Assembly: GCA_947493285.1 (NCBI GenBank)
Contig: CANLQH010000001.1
Span: forward strand, 310,001 to 374,000
Reading direction: 5' to 3'
Origin: an uncultured Tenacibaculum sp.
GTDB lineage: Bacteria > Bacteroidota > Bacteroidia > Flavobacteriales > Flavobacteriaceae
DNA length: 64,000 nt
Shown: positions 8,755-17,321 of the stretch, piece by piece
Position numbering within the stretch: position 1 is the first letter of the stretch
How the letters are laid out: each line of letters starts with the position of its first letter
Made by a program: the position numbers and the translations under genes
The notes under the pieces: generated by a model
Seen by the model: only the letters and a program-made list of their open reading frames with translations
The model's database searches: none
What the model was told of the DNA's origin: nothing

Positions 8755-9639
8755 TTAAGCTTTTGAATTATGAATAAATAAAGTTGTAAAGTAATAGTCT
8801 TCAAGATTTGGGTCAATTACTTGAAATCCTTCTTCTGGTTTTTGTGTAGACAATACTCTAATTTGAGTTTCTCCTGCAACTAATTTTGTTGAAATCACAT
8901 CAAAAGCTTTCTTGTAAATATCTAATTGAGATTTATCAATAATTTTTGTCCAAATTTCCCCCTCAATAGTTGCTACTAATTCTGATGGATTTCCTTGAGA
9001 AATAATTTCCCCGTTTGACATGATTGCCATTTTAGGGCAAAGATTTCTTACATCTTCAACAATGTGAGTTGAGAGAATTACAATTACATTCTCTCCAATT
9101 TCACTAAGTAGGTTTAAGAATCGATTGCTTTCTTCAGGATCCAATCCTGCAGTTGGTTCGTCAACAATAATTATTTGAGGATTACCTAATAATGCCTGTG
9201 CAATTCCGAATCGTTGACGCATTCCACCAGAAAAAGTAGCAACTGCTTTTTTTCTATGCTGAAATAAATTTACTTGCTGCAATAAAGCTGTTACTTGTTC
9301 TTTACGCTCTTTTTTGTTTAAAATACCTTTTAAAACTGCCAAGTGATGTAGCAATTTTTCTGCCGAAATTTTAGGATACACACCAAACTCTTGAGGTAAA
9401 TACCCTAAGCTTTGTCTTATTTCATCAGGGTTATTTACAATATCAACATCATTAAAAGATAGAATTCCAGATGATGGACTTTGCAAAGAAGCAATCGTTC
9501 TCATAAGTGAAGACTTTCCTGCCCCGTTTGCTCCAAGCAAACCAAACATTCCGTTGGTAATCTCTAAATTGATTCCGTTTAATGCTCTGACCCCATTTGG
9601 GTAAGTCTTTGTTAAATTATTTATTTTTAAAGTATTCAT
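8755..9639 (-). CDS. ABC transporter ATP-binding protein
   Basis: The 294-residue ATPase has Walker A GANGAGKSS (36-44), the signature SGGMRQR (137-143) and Walker B IIIVDEPTAGLDP (156-168), followed by the H-loop STHIVEDV. Residues after about 220 form the extra C-terminal region common in ABC-2-type exporter ATPases. It would energise the permease-peptidase fusion encoded 3 bases downstream. Upstream on the minus strand a CATATTTG (9671-9664) is one base off the -7 consensus, so the pair is probably transcribed from the 9640-9720 region. Confidence 0.95.
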   Translation of the reverse strand: MNTLKINNLTKTYPNGVRALNGINLEITNGMFGLLGANGAGKSSLMRTIASLQSPSSGILSFNDVDIVNNPDEIRQSLGYLPQEFGVYPKISAEKLLHHLAVLKGILNKKERKEQVTALLQQVNLFQHRKKAVATFSGGMRQRFGIAQALLGNPQIIIVDEPTAGLDPEESNRFLNLLSEIGENVIVILSTHIVEDVRNLCPKMAIMSNGEIISQGNPSELVATIEGEIWTKIIDKSQLDIYKKAFDVISTKLVAGETQIRVLSTQKPEEGFQVIDPNLEDYYFTTLFIHNSKA

Positions 9640-9840
9640 AAGCGATGATTTAAATGATAGTACAAATATGTATTCTTCTGATAATCAAATAAATTAAAGA
9701 TGACATATTGCGTATATTTTGATGTATATAGTATACTAATTAAGACCTAATTGAGTTGGTACAAAAAAGTGGTTTGTTTAGACAGAAAACGCTTGTGTTT
9801 GTCAATAAATAAGTATGATTTATTGATTCTTATAAAAAAT

Positions 9841-9864
9841 AATAGTTCCCTTTCAGGAACTATT
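9841..9864 (-). terminator. Rho-independent terminator of the serine hydrolase gene
   Basis: The perfect 9-bp stem AATAGTTCC/GGAACTATT has a hexaloop that reads TGAAAG on the minus strand, followed on that strand by a run of T. It lies 29 bases past the stop at 9893. Confidence 0.85.
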
Positions 9865-9892
9865 GAACTGTATGAAGTAAAAAGAACTATTT

Positions 9893-11563
9893 TTATCTTT
9901 TTACAAACTTTATATTTTTTACTCTTCCAAGCATTGACAATCTAAACTCAGATCTGTTTTTGTTAAATTCAAATGTTTGTCTAGATCTAATACTTATTAC
10001 ATCTTTCATAATTGGTTTTACTTCTCCAATTGGTTCTCCCTTTACCATAAGAATCAATTTGTTTTTGCTTCTTTTTAAAGTATAAATAACATCTAATTCA
10101 GCACTGTAATATTCTCCTGAATACGACTCTAAATCTTTAGTGCTATACGTTGTTATTGGTTCAAAAGAGGTAAAAGTAACTGATGTAGAATTAGAGGTCA
10201 TTATAGTGAATTCTTTACTATTTTTAGCTTCAAGATAAACCGGTGTTCTTGACCCAATTATTTGAAATTTGTTTTTAGCAATCGGACGCATTTTTGTTTT
10301 ACTTCCATTACTTCTAACATAATTTAAAACACCATCAATAACTTGTAATTTACTCCTCGATTTATTTTGATTATTCCAATAATTTCCTTCAAGCGCTTTC
10401 AATTCTTTTACTGAAATCGAAAACTCTTTTTTTCTTGATTTCCCTAGGGCTTCATTTTTAGGTTTATATTGCTTTTGAGTCTTGTATTCGTTTTTTAGAA
10501 ATAGATCAGCAATTTTATAAGCCATTCGAGAAGGATCAGTATCTGTTCTATTTGCCAAAACAATCACAGAAAACTTTGCTTCTGGGAATCGAATAAACTG
10601 CGTTCTATATCCAACAAAAGAACCACTATGATGAATTACCTCTAAGCCTTTATAATTTCTAGTTGCTAAACCTGAGGCATAAGCTGTTTTTTCACCATTG
10701 TTTAAAGTACCAAGACGCAACATTTGTTTCCAAAAATCCTTATCAAAAACGGAAGTATCATAAAATGATGTGTCCCATTTAGCAAGATCATTTATGGTTG
10801 TTATAAGTCCACCATCACCAACCATATTCAAAGTAGTCATGTATTCGAAAAACCCACCTTTTCTATTTGGTCTATAGCCAGTTGCTCTGTTTTTAACAAC
10901 CTCAATAAAATTGTCATGAAAACGAGAGTTTTTCATTTCCAAAGGATCAAAAATATTCTTCTTTGCAAAAGCAGCTAAAGTTTCTCCACTAACTTTTTTT
11001 ACAATCTGACCTAACAACCAGTAACCAGAATTACTATAAACAAATTCTTCTCCAGGAGTAAAGTTTAATTCTTGCTGGCTCATTAATAACTTACTAACCG
11101 TTTTATCAGTGTAGTAATCATTTGGACCTAAACCAGAAAGTCTAGCAAGAATTATATAATCTCTAATACCACTTGTATGATTTAATAAATGTTGAATAGT
11201 AATCTTATCTGCATATGATGGAAACTTTGGAAAATAGGTACTCAACTTATCTTGTAACGACAATTTTCCTTGCTGTGCTAAAATTATAATACTGGCTGCT
11301 GTAAATTGTTTAGAGGTAGAAGCTATTTTAAATACAGTTTCTGGTCCATTAGGAATGTTATAATCTAAGTTTGCCATTCCATAACCTTTAGAAAAAATTA
11401 ATTTTCCATCTTTAATAATTCCTACTGAACCACCAGGAGTATTGTTTTTATTCCATTTAGAGAAAATTGTATCTATTTTTATTTCTTGCGGGATAGTCTC
11501 TTGAGCATTCAAAGAAAAAACACTCATTATTATAATTATAGTAAACGTTATTATCTGTTTCAT
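9893..11563 (-). CDS. Secreted beta-lactamase-family serine hydrolase
   Basis: The 556-residue protein has a signal peptide (about 1-20, ending LNA/QE) and a class C beta-lactamase/DD-peptidase-like domain (about 30-360). The catalytic residues are visible: SxxK as STSK (82-85), YxN as YSN (176-178) and a late HSG near 316 in place of KTG. A beta-rich C-terminal region (about 390-556) resembles the lipocalin-like tail found in many Bacteroidota members. Activity is probably a D-amino-peptidase or esterase acting in the periplasm; a true beta-lactamase is less likely. It is divergent from a two-component system across a 212-bp gap, so that system may control it, although this is only positional inference. 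Confidence 0.9.
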   Translation of the reverse strand: MKQIITFTIIIIMSVFSLNAQETIPQEIKIDTIFSKWNKNNTPGGSVGIIKDGKLIFSKGYGMANLDYNIPNGPETVFKIASTSKQFTAASIIILAQQGKLSLQDKLSTYFPKFPSYADKITIQHLLNHTSGIRDYIILARLSGLGPNDYYTDKTVSKLLMSQQELNFTPGEEFVYSNSGYWLLGQIVKKVSGETLAAFAKKNIFDPLEMKNSRFHDNFIEVVKNRATGYRPNRKGGFFEYMTTLNMVGDGGLITTINDLAKWDTSFYDTSVFDKDFWKQMLRLGTLNNGEKTAYASGLATRNYKGLEVIHHSGSFVGYRTQFIRFPEAKFSVIVLANRTDTDPSRMAYKIADLFLKNEYKTQKQYKPKNEALGKSRKKEFSISVKELKALEGNYWNNQNKSRSKLQVIDGVLNYVRSNGSKTKMRPIAKNKFQIIGSRTPVYLEAKNSKEFTIMTSNSTSVTFTSFEPITTYSTKDLESYSGEYYSAELDVIYTLKRSKNKLILMVKGEPIGEVKPIMKDVISIRSRQTFEFNKNRSEFRLSMLGRVKNIKFVKR

Positions 11564-11740
11564 TTTATTTAGGCTTTAGTATTATTTTCAGGCAAACATA
11601 AAATCAAAGCTGAACACTTTATAATAAGTATGACACACACAATTATTATATAATTATACTCTGTAATAAACAAGTTAAAATAGTGTTCATGTAAAAAAGA
11701 TGTGCGTTGATCATAAAATTTATAGTGTGTATCAAAACTC

Positions 11741-11771
11741 TTGTTAAGACAGTAGAACATACTTACTTTTG
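11741..11771 (+). promoter_or_regulatory. Canonical Bacteroidota promoter for the LytS/LytTR pair (leaderless)
   Basis: A TTG at 11741-11743 and a perfect TAnnTTTG (TACTTTTG, 11764-11771) are separated by 20 bases, the expected spacing. Initiation a few bases after the -7 box would fall on or next to the ATG at 11776, which predicts a leaderless transcript. No other early Met exists in the protein. Confidence 0.65.
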
Positions 11772-11775
11772 AAAT

Positions 11776-12906
11776 ATGATTCAATTTTTAAAGAAATACA
11801 AAGCATTTATATTCGGGTTTACCATTATTGTACCGATATTCTATTTATTAGATTATCTGGGATTAATCATCCTCCCAGAAGAGAGAACTTATGAGATTGT
11901 TATTTTCAGTTTTATTTGGGGATTAGTAATTGCATTGCCTATTCATTTCTTTAATTACTTAAAAGAAAAAAAGAAAACAGCGCTTAGCGTTCTTATTTTA
12001 TTTGTCTTATTTTTTGTGGCATTAGCTATTGATAGCTTTATGAAATTACCAGATAATCCTATTACATTTGTTTTATTAATAGGCTTTTGGGTAGGATTTG
12101 CTTACCTACTAGCACCTAGTTTTTTTAAAAAATATTGGAAATTTATCGCATTTTTTTATGTTCCTATATTTCTATATTTCTTTTATTTAAGGTTGTTCTC
12201 TGGAGATTTAGATGCGTATCTAAAAATTAAAGAGGATATACCTATGATATATTTTTTTATACCAATTCCTATCATATTTACTTTGTGGATTTTTGAACAA
12301 TGGAAGTGGATTCAAAATTTAAAAGCAGAAAAATCAAAAGCAGAATTGTCACTATTGCGAACACAAATTAATCCACATTTTTTCTTTAATACTTTAAATA
12401 ACTTATATGCTTTAACAGTTAAAAATTCTAAACAAGCTCCAGAAGTTATTTTGAAATTATCAGATATGATGCGTTACACAATTTACGAAGGTGAAAAAGA
12501 AAAAGTAACGATAGGAGGTGAAATTGAATATTTAAAAAACTATATTGAGTTACATAAAATTAGATATAGAAAACTAGTTTCAATTACTTTTAATCATGAA
12601 ATAGATTTAAATTTAACCATCGCTCCTTTAATGTATATCATTTTATTAGAAAATGCTTTTAAGCATGGTGTAGATTCATTGTCTGAAAAAGCATTTATAA
12701 ACATTACCCTTAATGAAAACAATGGTTATATAAATTTTATAATTGAAAATAATTTTGATACCAAAGAAACAAATGAACCCAACGGTATAGGTCTTGAAAA
12801 TTTAAAAAGAAGATTATCATTATTGTATAAAAACAATCATGAGTTTACTACAAGTGTAACTAATAACAACTATAAAACCACTTTAAAAATAAAAAAACAT
12901 GCTTAA
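11776..12906 (+). CDS. LytS-type sensor histidine kinase
   Basis: The 376-residue protein has about six membrane spans in residues 10-175, with little extracytoplasmic sequence. A His_kinase (PF06580) domain follows, with the phospho-acceptor motif QINPHFFFNTLNNL (His201), then a GHKL-type ATPase with LENAFKHGVDS and GIGLENLKRRL. No separate sensor domain is visible, so the signal is probably sensed in the membrane. The stop overlaps the start of the LytTR regulator by 8 bases, so they form one cognate pair. The promoter at 11741-11771 sits immediately before the ATG. Confidence 0.94.
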   Translation: MIQFLKKYKAFIFGFTIIVPIFYLLDYLGLIILPEERTYEIVIFSFIWGLVIALPIHFFNYLKEKKKTALSVLILFVLFFVALAIDSFMKLPDNPITFVLLIGFWVGFAYLLAPSFFKKYWKFIAFFYVPIFLYFFYLRLFSGDLDAYLKIKEDIPMIYFFIPIPIIFTLWIFEQWKWIQNLKAEKSKAELSLLRTQINPHFFFNTLNNLYALTVKNSKQAPEVILKLSDMMRYTIYEGEKEKVTIGGEIEYLKNYIELHKIRYRKLVSITFNHEIDLNLTIAPLMYIILLENAFKHGVDSLSEKAFINITLNENNGYINFIIENNFDTKETNEPNGIGLENLKRRLSLLYKNNHEFTTSVTNNNYKTTLKIKKHA

Positions 12907-13600
12907 GTATATTATTATTGATGACGAACCTTTAGCTCATGAAATCATTGAAGAGTTTTGTAGTATGTTACCACATTTACAATTAGAAAAAAACTGTTAC
13001 AATGCTATGGAGGCTATGCAGTTTTTAAATGAAAATACGATTGATTTTATGTTTTTAGACATCAATATGCCAAAATTAAAAGGCTTAGATTTCTTAAAAA
13101 CACTAACAAACCCACCTAAAACTATAATCACAACTGCTTATAAAGAACATGCTTTAGAAGGTTTTGAATTAAACGTAATAGATTACATACTAAAGCCTTT
13201 TAGTTTTGATCGCTTAGTAAAAGCAGTAAATAAAATTTCAAATTCACAAACTGAAAAAACTATTATTAAAGAAGTTTCAAACTCTAATAACACATCTAAT
13301 CGTTTTTTTGTAAAAGGGGATAAAAAGCACCATCAAATAGATTTAAATACCTTATTATACATCGAAGCCTATGGTAACTATACCAAACTCTATTTAAAAG
13401 ATGGAATGATTGTAAGTCACGAAAAAATATCTCATTATGAAACTATTTTAGATACATCTAACTTCTTAAGAATTCATAAATCATTTATCATTGCTATTGA
13501 TAAAATAAAATTTATAGAAGGTAATAGAATAATTATAGATGAACACAAAGTTCCTATTGGGCAAACCTATAAAAGTCGTGTAAACAAGTTGTTCAGTTAA
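12899..13600 (+). CDS. LytTR family response regulator
   Basis: The 233-residue protein has an N-terminal receiver with the acidic pair IIDDEP, phospho-acceptor Asp54 (MFLDINMPKLKG), and the conserved Lys in YILKPFSFDRL. Residues about 135-232 form a LytTR DNA-binding domain (LLYIEAYGNYTKLYLKDG, then FLRIHKSFIIAIDKI). It is translated from an ATG inside the end of the kinase gene. Targets cannot be determined. The nearest candidates are the divergent serine hydrolase and the acyl-CoA synthetases 39 bases downstream. Confidence 0.95.
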   Translation: MLKYIIIDDEPLAHEIIEEFCSMLPHLQLEKNCYNAMEAMQFLNENTIDFMFLDINMPKLKGLDFLKTLTNPPKTIITTAYKEHALEGFELNVIDYILKPFSFDRLVKAVNKISNSQTEKTIIKEVSNSNNTSNRFFVKGDKKHHQIDLNTLLYIEAYGNYTKLYLKDGMIVSHEKISHYETILDTSNFLRIHKSFIIAIDKIKFIEGNRIIIDEHKVPIGQTYKSRVNKLFS

Positions 13601-13639
13601 CTTCATTAACTACCTGTCTCACTTTTTTTTCATAGTTTT

Positions 13640-15433
13640 ATGCAAAATCAACTTTCCCTTATGCATAAACAGTCTGAGATTACTCGCCTTTTCGATTTTC
13701 CTTATCATCAATTAAAAACCTACCCACAACAAAAATGCTTGGTGTATAAAGAAAGTGATACTTGGAAAAATATTTCAACACAAGAATACATACAACAAGC
13801 TAATCAAGTAAGTAGAGCATTATTAAAACTAGGTATAAAAAAGGGAGATAAAATAGCTGTAATTACATCAACCAACCAACCCAAATGGCATGTTTTAGAT
13901 ATTGGAACGATGCAAATTGGAGCGATAAATGTACCATTATACCCAACATTTTCTGAAAAAGATTATGCCTATATTTTAAATCATTCAGATAGTGTTTATT
14001 GTTTTGTTTCTGATGATGATTTGTATCAAAAAGTTATGGCTGTAAAAGATCAAACTCAGTTAAAAAATGTATTTACTTTTGAAGAGATTAAGACTTACTA
14101 TGATTGGAATTCGTTCTTAGAATTAGGAGAGAATAAAAATTTACAACCTGAAGTTGAACAGAGAAAAAAGTCAATACAAAAATCTGATTTAGCAACTATA
14201 ATATATACTTCTGGAACCACTGGAACACCAAAAGGGGTAATGCTTTCTCACAATAATGTGGTAAGTAATATTTTTGCTGTAGGTAAATCATTAGACCTAC
14301 ATAATAATAAAAAAACAGCTATCAGTTACTTACCTATTTGTCATATTTTCGAAAGAGCCTCTTCCTACTATTGTCAATATATGGGCTTTGAAATACATTT
14401 TGCAGAGAGTATTGAAAAAATAGGTGATAATCTTCGAGAAATAAAGCCCAACTTTATGGCTGTAGTACCTCGTTTGTTAGAAAAAGTATTTGATAAAATA
14501 GTAGATAAAGGAAGTGATTTGTCTGGTTTAAAAAAGCGTTTATTCTTTTGGGCTTTAAAATTAGGAGAACATTATAAACCTTATAAAGAAAATGGCTGGT
14601 GGTATGAATTTCAATTAAAGATAGCTCGTAAACTTATCTTTTCTAAATGGCAACAAGCTTTGGGCGGGAATTTAGATTTTATGTTGGCTGGTAGTGCTCC
14701 TATGCAACCTAGATTAATTAGAGTTTTTACTGCCGCTGGAATTCCAGTTTTTGAAGGTTATGGTATGACCGAAACTTCTCCTGCTGTATCAGTAACAGAT
14801 ATGCGTGGTAAAGGATTTAAAATAGGAACCGTTGGTAGAATTATTCAAGATGTAACGGTTAAAATTGCTGATGATGGAGAAATTTTGGTTAAAGGACCAA
14901 ATGTAATGATGGGATACTATAAAAACCCTGAACAAACCAATGAAACTATTAAAAACGGGTATATTCATACAGGAGATATTGGAGAAATTGATACCGATGG
15001 GTTCTTAAAAATCACAGATAGAAAAAAAGAAATTTTTAAAACATCTGGTGGTAAATATATTGCTCCTGCTGTTTTAGAAAGTGAATTAAAAAAGTCTCGC
15101 TTTATAGAGCAAGTAATGGTTGTTGGAGAAAGCGAAAAAATGCCAGCAGCATTAATTCAAGTATCTTTCGATTTTGTAAATGAATGGGCTAAAAGACACA
15201 ATCATAAAATTAACCATATTTCTACCGATCAAAAACTAATAGATCGTATTCAGAAAGAAATAGATTATTACAATAAGAGATTTGGCAAATGGGAACAAAT
15301 TAAAAAGTTTGAAATTACACCTGACGAATGGACAACCGATGCTGGACACTTAACTCCAACATTAAAAATGAGAAGGAAAGTTATCTTAGAAAAATATAAC
15401 GATTTATATAAAAAAATATATAATTCACAATAA
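13640..15433 (+). CDS. Long-chain fatty-acid-CoA ligase (AMP-binding), copy 1
   Basis: The 597-residue AMP-forming ligase activates a fatty acid through an acyl-adenylate to acyl-CoA. The phosphate-binding loop is YTSGTTGTPKGV (189-200). Other adenylate-forming motifs are FEGYGMTETSP and the hinge region GYIHTGDIGEIDTDGFLKITDRKKE. The start is uncertain. ATG 13640 overlaps a TAGTTTTA box, and the second in-frame ATG at 13661 gives 590 residues, close to the 589 of the neighbouring paralogue, whose protein also begins just before ITRLFDFPY. It follows the response regulator by 39 bases and precedes the paralogue by 73. The closest families are FadD15-like long-chain ligases. Confidence 0.93.
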   Translation: MQNQLSLMHKQSEITRLFDFPYHQLKTYPQQKCLVYKESDTWKNISTQEYIQQANQVSRALLKLGIKKGDKIAVITSTNQPKWHVLDIGTMQIGAINVPLYPTFSEKDYAYILNHSDSVYCFVSDDDLYQKVMAVKDQTQLKNVFTFEEIKTYYDWNSFLELGENKNLQPEVEQRKKSIQKSDLATIIYTSGTTGTPKGVMLSHNNVVSNIFAVGKSLDLHNNKKTAISYLPICHIFERASSYYCQYMGFEIHFAESIEKIGDNLREIKPNFMAVVPRLLEKVFDKIVDKGSDLSGLKKRLFFWALKLGEHYKPYKENGWWYEFQLKIARKLIFSKWQQALGGNLDFMLAGSAPMQPRLIRVFTAAGIPVFEGYGMTETSPAVSVTDMRGKGFKIGTVGRIIQDVTVKIADDGEILVKGPNVMMGYYKNPEQTNETIKNGYIHTGDIGEIDTDGFLKITDRKKEIFKTSGGKYIAPAVLESELKKSRFIEQVMVVGESEKMPAALIQVSFDFVNEWAKRHNHKINHISTDQKLIDRIQKEIDYYNKRFGKWEQIKKFEITPDEWTTDAGHLTPTLKMRRKVILEKYNDLYKKIYNSQ

Positions 15434-15453
15434 ATCAACCCTTAAGGTTTAAC

Positions 15454-15483
15454 TTGTGCAATCGGGGTATTTTTCATAATTTG
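15454..15483 (+). promoter_or_regulatory. Possible promoter for the second acyl-CoA ligase
   Basis: TTG at 15454-15456 is followed after 20 bases by TAATTTG (15477-15483), which lacks one base of TAnnTTTG. It lies 24 bases before the ATG at 15507. Confidence 0.35.
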
Positions 15484-15506
15484 CATGGCGCAAAAAAAAT
15501 GAATTT

Positions 15507-17276
15507 ATGTCGATTGAAATTACACGTCTTTTTGACTTTCCCTATTATCAACAAGAAACTTATAACTTAGAAAAAGCTTTTACTACCAAGTACAATGGTA
15601 AGTGGCAATCTATATCTACCAAAGAATATATTGATAAAGCTAATACAATTAGTAGAGGTTTACTTAGATTAGGGGTTCAACCAGATGATAAAATTGCAGT
15701 AATTTCAACAAATAACCGCACAGAGTGGAATATTTGTGATATAGGTATTTTACAAACAGGAGCTCAAAATGTTCCTATTTATCCTACAATCTCTAAAGAA
15801 GATTATGAATATGTTTTAAATCACTCAGAAGCTACTTATTGTTTTGTTTCTGACGAAACTATTTTAGAGAAATTAAATCAAATTAAAGGAAATACTAAAC
15901 TTAAAGAAGTTTTTACTTTTGATGACATTGCTAACGAAAAAAGTTGGAATGAAATTTTAAAATTAGGAAAAGATGAAAGTAATCAAAATGAAGTTGAAGA
16001 ACGCAAAAACGCTGTAACTTCAGATACTTTGGCAACTTTAATTTATACTTCTGGAACTACAGGTAGACCAAAAGGTGTAATGCTTTCTCATGGTAATATT
16101 GTTTCTAACGTATTAGCAAGTGAAAAAAGAGTGCCTCTTTTATATGGCCAAGAACGTGGATTAAGCTTCTTACCAATCTGCCATATTTTTGAGCGTATGA
16201 TCTTGTATTTATATCAGTATTGCGGAGTGTCAATTTATTTTGCTGAAGCAATTGATAAATTAAGTGAAAATGCTCAAGAGGTTAAACCTCATGTAATGAC
16301 TGCTGTTCCTCGATTATATGAAAAAATTTACGATAAGATTTATGCTAAAGGAGCTGATTTAACAGGTGTTAAAAAGAAGTTATTCTTTTGGGCTATCGAT
16401 TTAGGGCTAAAATACGAACCATACGGAGCTAATGGATGGTGGTATGAAAAACAATTAGGTATTGCTCGTAAACTTATTTTTTCGAAATGGCAAGCTGCTT
16501 TAGGAGGAGAATTAAAACTAATGGTTTCTGGTTCAGCAGCTTTACAACCTCGTTTAACTAGAGTTTTTGCTGCAGCAGGAATGCCTGTTATGGAAGGTTA
16601 TGGTCTTACCGAAACGTCTCCAGTAATTACAGTAAACGATGTTCGTAATGGTGGATTTAGAGTTGGTACTGTAGGTAAAATTATTGAAGGTGTTGAAATA
16701 AAATTAGCTGAAACCGGTGAAATTTTAGTAAAAGGTCCTAATGTAATGCAAGGATATTACAAAGACCCTGAAAAAACTGCTGAGGTTATTAAAAACGGTT
16801 ATTTTCATACTGGTGATAAAGGAGATATCTGTAAAGATGGTTTCTTAAAGATTACTGGTAGAACTAAGGAAATGTTTAAAACATCAGGAGGTAAATATGT
16901 TATTCCGCCGTTATTAGAAGGAGAATTAAAACAGTCACGTTTTATTGAGCAAGTAATGGTAATTGGTGAAGGAGAAAAAATGCCAGCTGCTTTTATTCAA
17001 CCAAATTTTGAATTTGTAAGAGAATGGGCACAAAGACATGACTTAAATTTAAAAGACAATGCTGATTTAATTCAAAATCCAAAAGTAATTGAACGTATTC
17101 AAGAAGAAGTTACCATATGTAACTCTAAGTTTGGAAACTGGGAAATGATTAAACGTTTTGAACTTACACCAGAAGAGTGGTCTATAGATGGTGGACACCT
17201 TACTCCTACCATGAAAATGAAGCGTAAAATTATTAAAGAGATTTATAAAGATTTATACGATAAAATTTATAGATAA
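15507..17276 (+). CDS. Long-chain fatty-acid-CoA ligase (AMP-binding), copy 2
   Basis: This 589-residue protein is a close paralogue of the upstream gene, collinear from ITRLFDFPYYQ to the C-terminal LTPTMKMKRKII. It has the same ATP loop, YTSGTTGRPKGV, the motif MEGYGLTETSP and the hinge KNGYFHTGDKGD. Both copies keep the catalytic lysine context (FKTSGGKY), so both look active. The differences are spread throughout, which suggests an old duplication and perhaps different chain-length preference. It ends 8 bases before a strong terminator (17285-17308). Confidence 0.94.
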   Translation: MSIEITRLFDFPYYQQETYNLEKAFTTKYNGKWQSISTKEYIDKANTISRGLLRLGVQPDDKIAVISTNNRTEWNICDIGILQTGAQNVPIYPTISKEDYEYVLNHSEATYCFVSDETILEKLNQIKGNTKLKEVFTFDDIANEKSWNEILKLGKDESNQNEVEERKNAVTSDTLATLIYTSGTTGRPKGVMLSHGNIVSNVLASEKRVPLLYGQERGLSFLPICHIFERMILYLYQYCGVSIYFAEAIDKLSENAQEVKPHVMTAVPRLYEKIYDKIYAKGADLTGVKKKLFFWAIDLGLKYEPYGANGWWYEKQLGIARKLIFSKWQAALGGELKLMVSGSAALQPRLTRVFAAAGMPVMEGYGLTETSPVITVNDVRNGGFRVGTVGKIIEGVEIKLAETGEILVKGPNVMQGYYKDPEKTAEVIKNGYFHTGDKGDICKDGFLKITGRTKEMFKTSGGKYVIPPLLEGELKQSRFIEQVMVIGEGEKMPAAFIQPNFEFVREWAQRHDLNLKDNADLIQNPKVIERIQEEVTICNSKFGNWEMIKRFELTPEEWSIDGGHLTPTMKMKRKIIKEIYKDLYDKIYR

Positions 17277-17284
17277 AAATATTT

Positions 17285-17316
17285 AAAGTGTTGTGAAAGC
17301 AACACTTTTTCTTTTT
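17285..17316 (+). terminator. Rho-independent terminator after the acyl-CoA ligases
   Basis: The 9-bp stem AAAGTGTTG/CAACACTTT closes a TGAAAG hexaloop and is followed by TTCTTTTTT. The loop is the same as in the hairpin at 9841-9864. Confidence 0.9.
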
Positions 17317-17321
17317 TCATT

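Noticed and set aside
9751..9945. 64-codon plus-strand ORF
   Set aside because: It runs through the terminator hairpin and into the 3' end of the serine hydrolase, starts with TTG and has no domain or promoter of its own.
11569..11784. 71-codon minus-strand ORF in the gap before the two-component genes
   Set aside because: It lies over the strong promoter and the first codons of the sensor kinase and has no recognisable features; a chance ORF in AT-rich DNA is more likely.
13595..13611. AGTTAA/TTAACT inverted repeat after the response regulator as a terminator
   Set aside because: The stem is only six A/T-rich pairs and no T-run follows directly, so it is too weak to call.
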